From Gentiana macrophylla (taxonomy: Eukaryota > Streptophyta > Magnoliopsida > Gentianales > Gentianaceae), in assembly GCA_026214975.1 (NCBI GenBank), contig CM047805.1, forward strand, positions 1,426,001-1,490,000: 64,000 nucleotides of DNA, read 5' to 3'. The position numbers and the translations under genes were made by a program. Numbering within the stretch: the first letter of the stretch is position 1; the number at the start of each line of letters is the position of its first letter. Shown in pieces: positions 46,299 to 58,967 of the stretch. A model generated the notes under the pieces. The model saw only the letters and a program-made list of their open reading frames with translations, was not told where the DNA came from and made no database searches.

Positions 46299-49200
46299 TG
46301 ACATTTTACCCCATTTCTGATACCACTTTGAGCATTATTGCACCAATTCATGTTATTAATTTCTTAGGTTCATCCAAATGTCTAGATAGTAATTAATATA
46401 TAAAATATCGTGTTTTGATTAGTTTTGTACCGTTATAGTAACCGGAGCGTCGTGTCGGGTTTACGCTTGGTATTTTTGTGTTGTATTGCAGGATTATAGG
46501 TTAACTAAGACCATCAAATTCAAACAGATCAATTGTCTTTTTTATGCTTTCTACCGTAAAGATACATTCAATAGACATTTGACCCATCTTAGAGGCATTT
46601 TCTGGAGAATACTTCTTAATGCGAGTTGTAGATAAAGAAACGAGCTTTCTAAGACATTTTGAATCACATCAATCGGAGCTCTACAACTCAAGTTATGGCG
46701 ATTTTACTGAGCTGCTGTGACAACGGCGCACGCAAACTTATAGTGGCGCGCGCCGAACGTCACTGTAGCTATTCAGAGAGTTTTGCTTCATAATTGGCGC
46801 ACGCCAAACCTTTAGTGGCGCACGCCAAGTGCTGCAGATAGCAGTTTTCAGCCTTTAAAACCTAATTTTAGATCGAATTTATCAAATATTCCACCCCCAA
46901 CTTCATATTCTCTATTTTTTCCTCTCCTTGCAGACACACCCACGCCCCAAGGGACTCTCCTAGCCGGAATTTACCACTAGTTTAGAACTTAATATCATTG
47001 TAAACCTTAAGGATTTGTTAGTTTGATTTCTAAGTAATCTAGTGGAAGAAATTCATCTCTTTTGATGTATGGAAGCCATTGGAGCTCTTGCAATTGAATG
47101 AAATCACCAATTTCGAGCTCATATATTGTTCTTGGTAAATCTTTATCCTTTACTTTGTGTTAATTGTATTTATTGATATGAATGATAACCTTGACATGTT
47201 AGAGTTCATACCTATGAGTGGCTAGTTTTCTACTAGCCAAGATTATGTATTTGTGATAGTTATTAATCTCTATTGGTTGATTGTGAATGTTTGTTCATGT
47301 TTCATAGCTTCATGGGTTGTTGTTATCTTTTCCTATTTTCATTGAATTGCTTGTTGGTGTTGGATTGATCAACTAAAGACTAGCACACACTCACTTAGTC
47401 GAGACCGGAAGGAGATGCTTGGTGTGGGAGAAGGAATAGGAAAGCCGGAAGGTAAAATAAACCTTAATTGAATTTGATTTCTTATCCGGGAGTATTGACA
47501 TTGTCATTGCATTCAAGTTCATATCATGTTGAATCATTGTGTCTAGGGTTCTTAGACCAAGGAGGAGACAGAGTAGTTTCATTCACTTGTATGAGGAAAA
47601 ACTACTAGCTTAGAGTGCACCGTAACACACACTTGAACACCAATGGAAGGTTGGTAGGTAGTTCATTCCCACGATATCATTGAGATTTTGTGTTGATATA
47701 TTTTAAAATATTTATTTTGGAATATGTAACATAATTACTCTACAATTATTTGTATCATATTAATTTGTTTTTGTGTGACATGTCTTGAAAATTAATCTTA
47801 TCTATTGTGTCACATTATTATTTTTATTACACTATGATTATATTCTATATTACCTATTATATCTTTTTTTCTATTATTAATATATGTATCTATACAATAT
47901 ATATGTTGGATATATTAATATATAAGGCCTGCTTTTCATAACCTCCGGCCCTCTTACATTTTCCAATTAAATACCTGAGCCCCTACTCTTTCGGCCCTTT
48001 TCATAACCTATTCTTCTTTTCGATTTGAAGAAATAGCTATGCTCTTTATGATTCTCTGCAACTGTGCTATATGTGACTCACTGGTGCTGCTCGATAAAGT
48101 TGTTGCTGCGTTTGGAGCCATTTGGTGCTTAGATGGCAGAGTTTATGAAGAAGGCATCGATCTTTGATGCTGAAAAGGAAAGTTGAGCCCTATGAAATGA
48201 ATTTTGAGGTCAATAAAGTCCCAAAACAGCTGTTGTCACTCTCGTCTGCAACTAAAGGTTATCTCCTTCCTCTCTTTCTTGCTTTTCTTGTATGTGTAGG
48301 TAAAAGGTCTTATCTTTGTCTATGTTATTTTGACTAATATCTGTATTAGATATAATCTATGAAAATGTCATCAACTTATTGCATGCCAAAATCAAGTCGC
48401 ATTTTGGTAATCAAAATGATATTCTCTGCAATCTGATGTATATTAAGTGTCTAAATGTGTTAATCTGAATATTAATCGTTTTTGTGTCTAGAACAGATAA
48501 TATGGGTTTGTCATCATGAAAAGTCTAAAATTAATGTGAGAAGGGTTTCAATGTTTATCTGTGTAATGCATGTTTATTAAGTTCTCATATTTGTTTTCTA
48601 TATCGAAATATGTGTGCATTTACCTTTGGCTAATTTGTTTGAATCTGAGTCAATAAGACTATTTGTTTAAACGCTTAGCCAAATAAATACATGTTTTAAC
48701 CTGCACTTTAAGTGGCTTAGTTATATATTTTTGTGAGATGTATTTTCTAAATGCAAAATATGTCTTGGCTAAATATATTTTGTGTATAATATATTTATAT
48801 ATATGTAAGTGTCACTTGTTCACTGTCGCCACTTCTTGGAATAAATATTATGTGTTCACATGTCTTTTTCATTCACAGCACTTGCATGTCACATTATATT
48901 GTTTGAGCTGTCATGCATTGAACCTTTATGCCACTCTCACACACACTGCACAAAGTCTGTATCTGTTCTCTCTCTTTTTATAGCCGTTTGGCTTCTGTGT
49001 TTTGTTGAACTGTACACAATTTGCTATAATGCTTGAAATCTACTAATGAGTGTGTTAAGTGTGCAGTATGTATATGCCCATCTACTCTTCAACAGAAGAA
49101 CCAAGCAATTATAGATTATAAAATCAATTGAAAGAAATTGGAGCTAAGTAATTGCAAACTCACAAATGCAATGAAATAACCTTGGTCAATCTTTCGTTCT

Positions 49201-50337
49201 AAAAAACAACTTAAAGTCTCTCAAGGTGTTCTCAAGAGCTTGAAACAAGTGGAGAAGCTTGGAGCTAGTAGAAGCAAGTAGAGTAGGAGTTAAGTTTGAG
49301 TGTTTGAGAGTTATTTCGGAGTGTGATTTGTGAGGCACGAACATTGTAAGTGAGGATAGTTTTTGTAACACAACCACTTGAGTGATACTTGTAAAAGTGA
49401 GGAATTGTGTTCAAGAGAGCTGTTGCAATTGTTGTTCGGGTTCACCAAGGGCTGCTCATACTTGGTGGTGGTTCAACACACAAGGCTGTGTGTGTTGGGA
49501 TGTGCTAAAGTACCAGGCTGTTCGAGAGGCGGTCTGCACATTGTTGTCCTTACGAAGCTATAGGCTTCAGTTTTTGGTAACCTTTGTATCACTCTTGTAG
49601 TGGTGTAGATTCAGTGTAACTTGGTTTAGTTATACTTGAATCTACAGTTCAAGTGTTGTTCTAAGCTTGACTTGGACTAACACTTGGTGTGATTCAAGTA
49701 AAACTTACCCCTGTGGTTTGTTTTGCTTGATTTGTTTTTTGTTTTGTTGTTTCTATCACTTAGGATTTGCATGCTAGTCTAAAGAACTAAAATATGCAAA
49801 GTGTTTGTTTCACCTTATCAACCTAAACACTTAGGCTACAATTTGCATGCTAGTTAATTGAACTTAACTCGCTAAAATCGGTTTGACTACAACTTTGTTA
49901 GGTTCAACATAGATCACTTAGACAACTATGATAACTTAGCTTTCTATAGTTAAATTAAATGTCTTTTCGCCTGCTTAATTGACTCAAACTAAGTTGGAAC
50001 TCGATTTATGTCTAACTCAGATTAGAATTGAAAATCGGTAATTACTCTATTCACCCCCTCTGTAGTAATTGTTTGCGCTGCTTACGGTCCAATGTATACT
50101 AGTAGAGATATACTTGATCATTGCATTGTCTTGGCTAAGCTTTTATCATTTATCACCCTTTGTAGTAGTAGATTTTAGATAAATTTACCTTCTTGTTAAT
50201 TTGCGACTTAGATCAAGATAATAATAGCTTTTGGTGTTCAACCTCACAATCCTCGTGGATACAACCTTGACCACTTACTAGACTACAATTGACCCGGCAC
50301 AATCGCCGTTAGATTGACACCTAGAAAGTCTCGATCA
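46299..50337 (+). repeat. Element D 5' LTR, split by an insertion
   Basis: The left end TGACATTTTACC is inferred. The right end CGATCA at 50337 is followed by a primer-binding site. Without the 2.4-kb insertion it is about 1.6 kb. Words GGCGCGCGCC and GGCGCACGCC lie at 46725-46826 and the U5 motif CCTCGTGGATACAACC at 50251-50266. Its 3' part is related to the LTR of element E at 53952-55438. Confidence 0.72.
47687..50104. mobile_element. Unclassified 2.4-kb insertion in LTR D, flanked by GAGAT
   Basis: Direct repeats GAGAT at 47682-47686 and 50105-50109 flank it. Joining the flanks gives a sequence that aligns with the related E LTR, which supports an insertion. The ends are not TG/CA. Near the right end, attactctattcaccccctc resembles the 3' end of some Copia LTRs. 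No coding frame is convincing; an LTR fragment or a non-autonomous element are both possible. Confidence 0.5.
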
Positions 50338-50344
50338 AGTTATT

Positions 50345-50362
50345 TGGCACCGCTTGTCGGGA
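50345..50362 (+). other. Element D primer-binding site
   Basis: TGGCACCGCTTGTCGGGA follows the LTR end by seven bases. It is a diverged tRNA-Asp type site. Confidence 0.7.
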
Positions 50363-50518
50363 TTGTGTAACGGTTGCTACTTATACTATCTTAAAGTTCG
50401 TGAGAATAAGTCAATCTTTTTTAATCTCTTTTCTATTTTATTTCTTTGGTGCTTTCCACTTTGATAAGTCACCAAGTGCTACTAATTGTGTTCTTGCTGT
50501 TTTCTATCTTGTAGTTGA

Positions 50519-52580
50519 TGAACCGCTCTTCTACGCTGTAAGGCCCCCGATACTCCTTACATTCCGGATATCTTCACTTATATTAGGGGATCATTTTGTT
50601 GAGAATAAGGTTGGCCAAGCCCTATGAATTGGTCATGGTGACGATCTTCACAAGAGTCATTACACCAAGAAGAGGAAATGAATGAGGCAAAAGGAATGGT
50701 ACAAGGATGGCATAACCACTTAAAATTCCCTTTGAACAAAAATCTCTGATCCAAATGACTATCCTCCACCACCACCATAAGAACCATATCCACAAATTCC
50801 ACCACCTCCACTTGAACCACCACCACCAATTCCTCCACCACCCCAAGAACCATATCCATATGATCCTCTCCTAAATCCACCCTACCAATACAGACCGCTT
50901 TGTGAGCAAGCCATTCAAAGAAAAAATCGAGTTCATAATCCTATTCAGCTACCTCACATTGATGCTAAAAACTTTTCAATCAAGTCTCATATGTTCGGTC
51001 TAGTGAAGAGTAGAGCTCAATTCCACGGAAATGCCTATGAGGACCCGCATTCACATCTTTACAACCTTGAAGAAATATGCAACACGGGATTCCAAAATAG
51101 TGCTTGTCAAGAATTTACCCATCTTGCATTATTTCCTTTTTCATTGAAAGGTCAAGCAAAATAATGGCTTATGTCACTTCCCACCAACACTTGCAATCAT
51201 GGGATGACATAAAAATCGAAGTTTTTGAAGCAATACTTTCCACGGGTAGATATTTGGAGTTGAAGGTAAGAGTTACTACTTTCAAGCAAGATTTAATTGA
51301 ATCTTTGGACAATGCTTGTGACCGCTTTAAGAAGCTTTTAAGGGCGTGTCCAAATCATGATTATACTTTTTAGAAATGCAAGTCCAATTATTCTATAGAG
51401 GCTTGCATAAATTGTCGAGGAAAAATTGATTCGGCATGCCATGGATCACTTATGATGAGCACGCCAAAGATGTTTATAAGGCTATTGAAAGAGTGACAAG
51501 AAATGAGAAATTGTGGGATCCCGCCCAAGTGAAACGGAAGTTGCCATTGGGGATGATCATAATTTTAATGAGGAAGAAATTTTGAGAGAAATGGCGGTGA
51601 TAAATAAGAAGGTTGATGAATTATGTCGGGGCAGAGAGTGTTGAAACACGGAGCACGTGATGATGTGCCATTGGGTGTTTTTCATATCGAAGAATTAACA
51701 AACTCCGATGTATCTACACAAGATGAAATAAGTTTAATGAGACAATGTCGGGATTTGAACAACACTCACACCTATGTTTTTGATCCACCTCCCATTTACC
51801 AACAAGTTCCTACTCAACAAGCCCATGTTCAGCAAAGTTCACAATCAACGGATGAGGTTTCTCATTTGAAAAGCTTGATGGAAAATTTGATGGGAGTTGT
51901 TGCAACTCATGCTGTCAATATGCAAACAATGATGACTTCTATTGGTATGATGTCTCAAGAGGTTGGTACTTTGAAGACATCTATGAGTGGGCACGATATG
52001 AGAATGAGAACGATGGAGGCATCAATAAGAGTTATTGAAGACCTTTTGACTAGGGAAGGTGAGAGAAATAGTAGTAGACCACTGGGTGGATTACCGAGCA
52101 ACACCAAGAGGAACCCGAGAAGGGTAGATGCAATAATCACCCGGAGTGGAAGAATGTGTGGAAGGAATGAGGTTGACAAAGACTTAGAATATGAAGAGAA
52201 AGTGGAGGATTTGAGTGAAGAAGAGGAAGATATTGTTGACGGTAACTTGAAAAATGATGGCTATGTCAAGGTGGAGGAAGAAGAAAAATGGATAAAGGTT
52301 CCAAGGCTATTGAAAAACCTGAGATCTAGTGACTTAAGGACCATATTCAACGAGCATGTTGTAGAGAGAAACCGTCAATGGAAATGGCTCGGCTCACACC
52401 GGTAATGATTCAAAAGTTTCTGGACATCCTTCAAGGAAAATGGTGCAGAATGATGACACATGGCGTCCACCAAATGCACAAACATTCAAGGAAGCTTCTA
52501 CCACTTCATCAAGCGACAAAGGTAAGAGAGGTATGACTTTTATCCCGAAAGATTTTGATCTTGATTCATTACCATAGCCC
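50519..52580 (+). pseudogene. Element D gag
   Basis: A possible start at 50519 reads MNRSSTL and then breaks. The capsid-like part has PHIDAKNFSIKSHMFGLVKSRAQFHGNAYEDPHSHL in pieces (50950-51060), then FTHLALFPFSLKGQAK and a stop. The long frame 51623-52405 is gag C-terminal, with SQSTDEVSHLKSLMENLMG, an acidic stretch and GGLPSNTKRNPR, the same motif as in the element A gag. Several stops and frame changes are present. Confidence 0.75.
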
Positions 52581-52589
52581 CCTCGAGAG

Positions 52590-53490
52590 GAAATTAAAAA
52601 GAAGAAGTTGGATAAAAAGTATGCACGCTTTCTTGACACTTTTCGGCACTTAAATATTAATATCCCTTTCATCAAAGCACTCACGAATATGTCGGCATAT
52701 GGTAAGTTTTTTAAGGACATACTATCCAACAAGAAACGGTTGGAAGAGTATGATACGGTTTGTCTAAGTGAGAAGTGTTCCGCTGCTCTTCAACACAAGC
52801 TCCCTCCTAAGCTTAAAGACCCTAGGAGTTTTACGATCTCATATGAGATTGGGGGATTTTTGTTTAAGAAAGTGCTATGTGATCTCGGTTCAAGCATAAA
52901 TCTCATATCCTACAATGATTTCATGAAACTTGGCATAGTAAGCTAAAGCGTGATGAGATGACTCTCCAAATTACGGATAGATCCATAAAATGTCCAAAAG
53001 GAGTCATTGAGGATGTACTAGTGAATGTTGATAAATTTTATTTCCCCATCGATTTTGTTGTTATGGATATGGAGGAAGGGTACACTACACCTCTTATCCT
53101 CGGTAAACCATTTTTAGCAATGGGGGAGGCCGTGATCGATGTTTGTAAGTGAGAGCTTAGTTTGGGAGTGAATGATGAGCGCGTTGTCTTCAACATCTAC
53201 ACTTCATTGAAACATCCAAGCACTACACTAGAATCTTGTTCTTTTGTGGACACTTTCTGTCCCCTTGTCGTGGATCGTACTAACACGAATGTAGTTGGAG
53301 AAGATGACTCGAGCAATAAAGTGAAGGCTCGCAAACTGAAAGCTCAAAAATCAAAGGAAAAAGTCAAGAATCGTTGGGATTGGTGGAATTCATCTAACAT
53401 ATGTTGGTGACCGGTATTGATAAAAAAGACGGATGCGGTGCTCGAGGATGACCCACCACCGGTGCATTGGAGACCTAAGCAAGGAAAAGT
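52590..53490 (+). pseudogene. Element D protease
   Basis: The frame 52608-52946 has FFKDILSNKKRLEEYD, LPPKLKDPRSFTI and VLCDLGSSINLI, the Athila-type Asp-Leu-Gly active-site variant. A frame change then leads to KFYFPIDFVVMDM and TPLILGKPFLAM (52958-53152), a stop, and a C-terminal tail to 53410. No reverse transcriptase, RNase H or integrase follows. Confidence 0.8.
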
Positions 53491-53951
53491 CTAGCTATAG
53501 ACTATAAATTTAGCAACTATGGGTACTATTTTTCTTTTACTTCTTAAGCATTATCTTTTGCTGATTTTGTGCTTATTTGCTACATGCTTACGTGAGTAAT
53601 TGTTAGTGGTATCTTTCACGATAATCTATATAATTTCCATCACTTACCTTATAATCACGCCGAGCAAACGACGTTAAACAAAAGCGCCACCGGAGGCAAA
53701 AGTAAAATTAAGTATAATATTTTTGCTCTTTTTGTAATGTCCGTGTGGCCAATGATCTTTTTTGTCTCTACATTTTGATTGATACATTTCTCATACTTGG
53801 GATTGCTTGTCATTTCATTAGTTGTCTTTCTTGTTCATGCCCACCCACCCACCCATTTATTGCATCCCGGTATTTCTTTTGACTTGTTTTGGTGCACCAT
53901 TGCTTTCCCAACCACTTCTTTGCTCCTCACTTTACATCGGGGACAATGTGA
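53491..53951 (+). other. Element D region after the protease, with post-integrase motif
   Basis: The sequence jumps from the protease tail to a stretch matching the post-integrase part of element E (CTATAGACTATAAA near 53496-53510, then the conserved GAGCAAACGACGTTAAAC motif at 53662-53700). It ends with ACATCGGGGACAATGTGA, where element E is joined. RT, RNase H and integrase are missing. Confidence 0.7.
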
Positions 53952-55438
53952 TGCAAACTTTCTAGGGATCCAATCTCACCGGCAGTGTACCGGGTCAATT
54001 GTAGTCTAGTGTGGTGGTCAAGGTCGTCTCCCAAGGTAAATGTGAGGTTAAACACCGATTAGTTGTCATTATCTTGATCCGAATCGCAGTTTTTGTTTAA
54101 AAGACTAATAACTAGCTACAAAGGTTGTTCAAACGATAAAAGAAATCGACTAAGATTATCTTTAGTTCAAGTATTTTCCTTAGATTATTCGGAATTGATC
54201 AACCTACCTCCTTCCATTATTGTTCTATTGCGTGAATGGTACATTCCTAAACACGCGATTTTCCTTCCTACGAGTGTATAAAATCACACTATACCTTATC
54301 CTTGGTTCAAGCACCTTAAACCTAATGACTTGGCACGATAAACACTTGAATGCAATATTCCCGGATAAGGAACCAAATTCGCTACGGTCGATTCTACCTT
54401 CCGTCCCTCTTACCTCTCTGCCTCACAACTAACATCTCCGCTCGGTTTCTATTAGTTGTGTAGGTACATACATTGGTTAATTACTCCAATAGACATAATA
54501 TCAATCAAAGCAAGCAAGAGGATTTCAACACAACGAAAGCTAGCAACATAAACGATCAATTTCAAAACAATAAAAGGATTAACTATCATTATTATATCAT
54601 CTTAGTCAATACAAAGAACTAGCTACTCATTATTACAACTACTAACAAGTTAAAGCTAGTATTCATAATAATAAGAACAATTAGATCAAGGTAAAAGTTG
54701 ATAGACTACCAAATTCGGAAGATGAACTTGAGGTGAGGTTCATCCACTCCAGTTTTTGATGAAGATAGAACACAACTAGTTATTTTCTACATCCACCGCA
54801 AGACTTGAGCTTCACAAAATGATAATTCTCAAATGTTACAAAGATTTAAGTGTTAAATTGATAGATGTTTTGGCTAAGAGAGCCTTCTAATAATAAGGTT
54901 GCCTTCAAGTTTCTTCTTCAAAAACTATCTGTCCGAACTCCTTTTCTTTCTCTGTATTGCAATAGTTAAATGGCAAAAGTCGGATTTTTGAATAAATCGG
55001 CGCGCGCCATGATGCTCTTGGTGTGCGTTATGAGTAACTGTAATGGTTGAGATTTGACATTCATTTAATGCACCTATCGCTAAGCTTGATGTATTGGCCG
55101 CGCTTATATGAAGTCTTGGCCTGCGCCATGACATCACCAAATCTCAGTTTTGCATGAAAATGAGCCGCTTGCTTTTAAATTTCCTTCCTTTTCCTTATTA
55201 TGCTCTCCTATATCACTGCACAACAAACACCAACATAATACTAGTAGTTTCTAATAATGAATTATAATTAACGAGCTCAAAATTAATTGATAATATGTAG
55301 ATATTAGTTGTATGAATACGAAATAAAAACGATTCGATTTATAATGAATTTCACTATAATTGAAACGAATTGTCACTATATATTTAAGGAATTGGAGTAA
55401 AACATCGTGGAAATTCATCATCCGGTTGACATACATCA
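53952..55438 (-). repeat. Element E 3' LTR (1487 bp)
   Basis: On the minus strand it starts TGATGTATGTCAACC at 55438, right after the purine tract AAGTGGGGAGTGGT, and ends CTAGAAAGTTTGCA at 53952. Words include CATGGCGCGCGCCGA (54993-55011) and GATGTCATGGCGCA (55122-55135). The U5 motif CCTTGGGAGACGACC lies near 54036. Related to LTR D. Confidence 0.8.
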
Positions 55439-57191
55439 ACCACTCCCCACTTAGCTTTCGCTCGCCCTCGAGCAGACAAGCGATAAAATAACTTGAGTTA
55501 CAGCTAAGATAATGCAATGTCGGGAATTGGATGTCAACTAAGTGATGTAACTAATCAAAAATTATAAATGTACGTTTACCGTGATCCAAGACAAAAGCGG
55601 GGTGTGTGTGTGAATATTTCTCGATTTGTTGTCAAGCAACCAAAGTATGAAATCATGCATGCAAAACTCGTAGAAATGCAATCCATAGGCTTAGAATGAT
55701 ACCAATCTCCATTAATTGAGGCATTCGTGAGTCAAGGAGATAGATCGGGCAGACTTGCAAGCTTGTAACGTTAGGCTCGGGAATTGGCTTATCGGGGGAT
55801 AAAAGGATATATCAAAAGAAAATGAGCAAGATAGTAAGCATTCTACACCTTCGACTCCAATGAAATACGAGCCGGTACTTCTACTCCCTTATAGCCACTA
55901 CAGACGTCTCCCTCATAACCAACACGAGAATAAACGTACCATATCAACTTAATCAACTTCCCAACCCATATTACTTGATTTTGATAAGATATTCTTCCGC
56001 ATTTTTCTTTGAACTACATCCATTATTTGATCATATTTACACTAGAAATGAAAACGTTTTTTTTTTCTTTTCAAAACAACAAAAGGATTATACATAGATG
56101 AAATAATGTACAATAATGGCTCCAAACTCGACAAAATAGCATCTCAATAAATAAGTACAAGTGTCATCCAACTCTCAACTTCCTAAGTCGTCACCGCACA
56201 ATCCAGAGAAACTTACTATACTTGCGGGATAACAAGGAAATGTATACCAAGATTCGGTTAAGGGTTGGATCATAGCGAGGTTAATCACGAATGGCTGTTT
56301 CGAGTGGGGTCTCGCCACTCTACAAGGCTGAGATGGGGACAGGTGGAAATTTATGTTCAGGTAGGCCATTTGGCTCTAGTTAGATCAAAGAAATGCCAGG
56401 TCCGTCATCCCTAACTCCGACTCTAAATACCTTTCTATTTCACCTCGAAAGGATATCAAAACTAAGTTCTAGTTGCTAAAGGGGCATGCTTGCATGATCA
56501 AATAAAAGTTTACTTGTTAACAAAAATTTGAAATATACGTAACTTTAAGTGTTCACACTATAATCACAGGATCATGATAGAATGCATTTATAACTCATTA
56601 AAGTTACTTACTTTGTTAAAATATCTATTCTCTTAATCACATATCTTAACTCGTACCAAAATTTATTTTATCCACTTAAGTGTTCGAGTTTGACTAAAAG
56701 TTAAGCGTTTCTTAAGTATATAGTGAAATAATTCTGTGGTTTCCCGACTACAGCTCCAATCCCCACTTACGATCTAGCATTGTCCTCAATGACTAGTGAG
56801 GATAGAAGTAGTAGGAGGGAAGAGCACAAAATCGATTATAGTAATGGTTGATAACTTGAATCGTGAAAAAGCATGCGGATAAAATAATGAAAATTCAAAG
56901 GCATGGTGCACGCCAGGAGATATTTCGGTACAAGCCGAACGTGTTTGCATGCATGCAAGAAAGAAACTGACTAACTATAAATTAGAAAGAAACAAACTTA
57001 CTATATTATACAAGGATAGAAAGGACACAACAACAGTCGACAAATGTGCCTAGCAAATGATTACAAGCACTCAAAGGAAATTGAAACTAAAAGCGACAGA
57101 TACAACAATTTTATTGAAACTAAAAACGGGTAGAACTGGAAAGACTTAAAACGAACCAACAACACATCCAACTGACAGAACACCGACATTA
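55439..57191 (-). other. Element E 3' untranslated region with two purine tracts
   Basis: The polypurine tract AAGTGGGGAGTGGT lies at 55439-55452 (minus), preceded by GGGCGAGCGAAAGCT. A second tract TAAGTGGGGATTGG at 56757-56770 is preceded by TCATTGAGGACAATGC, the same pair as in element B. No reading frame is recognised. Confidence 0.7.
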
Positions 57192-58105
57192 TCATTCATC
57201 ATCAGAACTCGAGCTGGGCGGGGTGGAAGAGTTCCCGGGTGGGTCAACTGGCAAAACGCCTGAGCGGGTCTCACGGCTCGGAAGAACTTCATCACCAAAC
57301 TGAATAGGCAAACCCGCCATATGGGTGCACAGGTGAGAAATAAGACATGCAAAGGGAAGCGGTTGACAAGGGTGACACTGACCTGAAGCAAAATGGATAG
57401 CAACGCTGTGAATGAGGGAGCCCCAATTTATGAGCGCACCAACCCGGATAGCATAGAGGAGGATAAGCTCCTCGTCAGAAATGTGAGAAAACAGAGTGGA
57501 GGGAATAACTCTAGAATTAATAAAATGCTTCCATGCACGCGCGTCGAAATCAAGGTCAGCAGCAGTCAAAGTGTTGGTCGGGCATAGATTGGATGGAAAA
57601 AAGTACGAATAGCCTCATGGACATGATACGTGAAGTGGTGAGGATTGTCAAGATTCCACATTTTCTCGTAAAGGGCCATGGGCTCAACATAGGTCTCGAG
57701 ATAGATGAAAATGCAATTTATGACGCTGGGTTTAAAAGGAACTTGCACACCACAAGATCGGCACTTCATGGGTGCCACTCACCGAGCCGGCTCCATAAAG
57801 GATCGAATAAAACTCTCACACCACGAGACGCGTTGATTCGACCGTGAGGGGCCTTGAGAAACCGGGACCAACCGACCCAAGCGATTCGGACTCGAGAATT
57901 GTTTCACCTTCTTCTTCGATTCAGCCTTCTCATAATGAATCGGGCACGGCCGAAACAAAGAGGTATAGCGGTTGATGGCCAATTCCGAGCCATACCGATG
58001 ATATGTGGAGGTGAGCGAGGTGTGTGAGCTCAGAGATGAGTCCTGAGAACTGGAGGAGTCAAAGACGGTGAACGCAGGTGTTAGTTCGTTGTTGCCAGAG
58101 GACAT
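57192..58105 (-). pseudogene. Element E ORF3, downstream copy
   Basis: It starts MSSGNNELTPAF at 58105. It has a Ser-rich N-terminus, a basic KKKVKQF patch, GVQVPFKPSVIN, then DARAWKHFINSRVIPSTLF and ELILLYAIRVGALINWGSLI, and an acidic SSSSDDE end. One in-frame stop lies at 57779-57781 and one frameshift near 57570. The core resembles ORF3 of element A (VPFTAKVIN, FIQNQLLPKNN, LYALKFKVNV), that is, the plant transposon-protein domain of Athila elements. Confidence 0.7.
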
Positions 58106-58499
58106 GATAAGGAGGAAATTATAAAAGCAAGGGAAGGGTTTTTATTTTTGGTGAAGAAAGGAGAGAAAATAGGTGCTAATATATAGAAGAGGGGGAAGAA
58201 AGGTTGTGAAAAGGGGTCTAAACTCTCTCAGATAGCAATAGTAAAACTCGGAAGGGTATGTTGTCATCTCGGCGAGCCTGCTCGAAAATGACAGAGCCTT
58301 GAATGAATAATGTGGCTCACGCCAACGCAGGCATGCCTCCTCAAAAGTGAAGCTAGAAAGATGATGAGAGGGGCGACGCTGTGACCGAGAAAGTGCTTAA
58401 GAGCTCTAATTTCATGCGTAGTATTCCCAAAGTGGAATCTACCATTAACCCAATCGGCAATGGGTCAACTTTCTTCCTAAAGGCCTCACCACCGCCAAA

Positions 58500-58967
58500 G
58501 CTTAGATGGGTTATCTAGCTCCCAAACGGTGTTATACTCACCTGGTAGAATGGCAGGATACAAAAATAGTTATTGATGATTTTTGGAGTGAAAGGGACAA
58601 CGGTGGTGCAGAGGTCGATGTAACGAACCTCATCGCTGGCAAGACTAGACAACACCGAATAAAATATCGCAAACATCGTAAATTGATAAAGCAACTCGCT
58701 CGTCATGCGAGCTCCCTAATGGCGATCATCAATGATTTTTTCAAGCCTAGGGGTAATGTGCTGAATGCTGAAAGTGCGTTCTAAAAGAGGAGGGCGCTGA
58801 CTGAAGGTCCTAGAAAAATTTTGACGGGCTGCAGCGGAAGCCGTTCTTTCGAACAGAACATCCTGCTCGGCTTGAGTCAGAGCTCTCGACTGGGGTGTAG
58901 GCACTAGGATAGTTTTACGCTTCTTGCTTGACGGGTTTTTCTTACTACGAGAGGGTTGGTCTGACAT
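58500..58967 (-). pseudogene. Element E ORF3, upstream truncated copy
   Basis: It starts MSDQPSRSKKNPSSKKRK at 58967, has a Thr/Ser/Arg-rich N-terminus, and reaches a stop at 58716. Another frame then shows MTSELLYQF and VVPFTPKIINNYF (about 58706-58570). This matches the VPF-P-IN part of ORF3. The C-terminal half is not recognised, so it seems to be a truncated duplicate ahead of the copy at 58105. Confidence 0.55.

Noticed and set aside
50578..50880. Minus-strand Trp/Val-rich frames
   Set aside because: They are the reverse of the Pro-rich gag stretch of element D.
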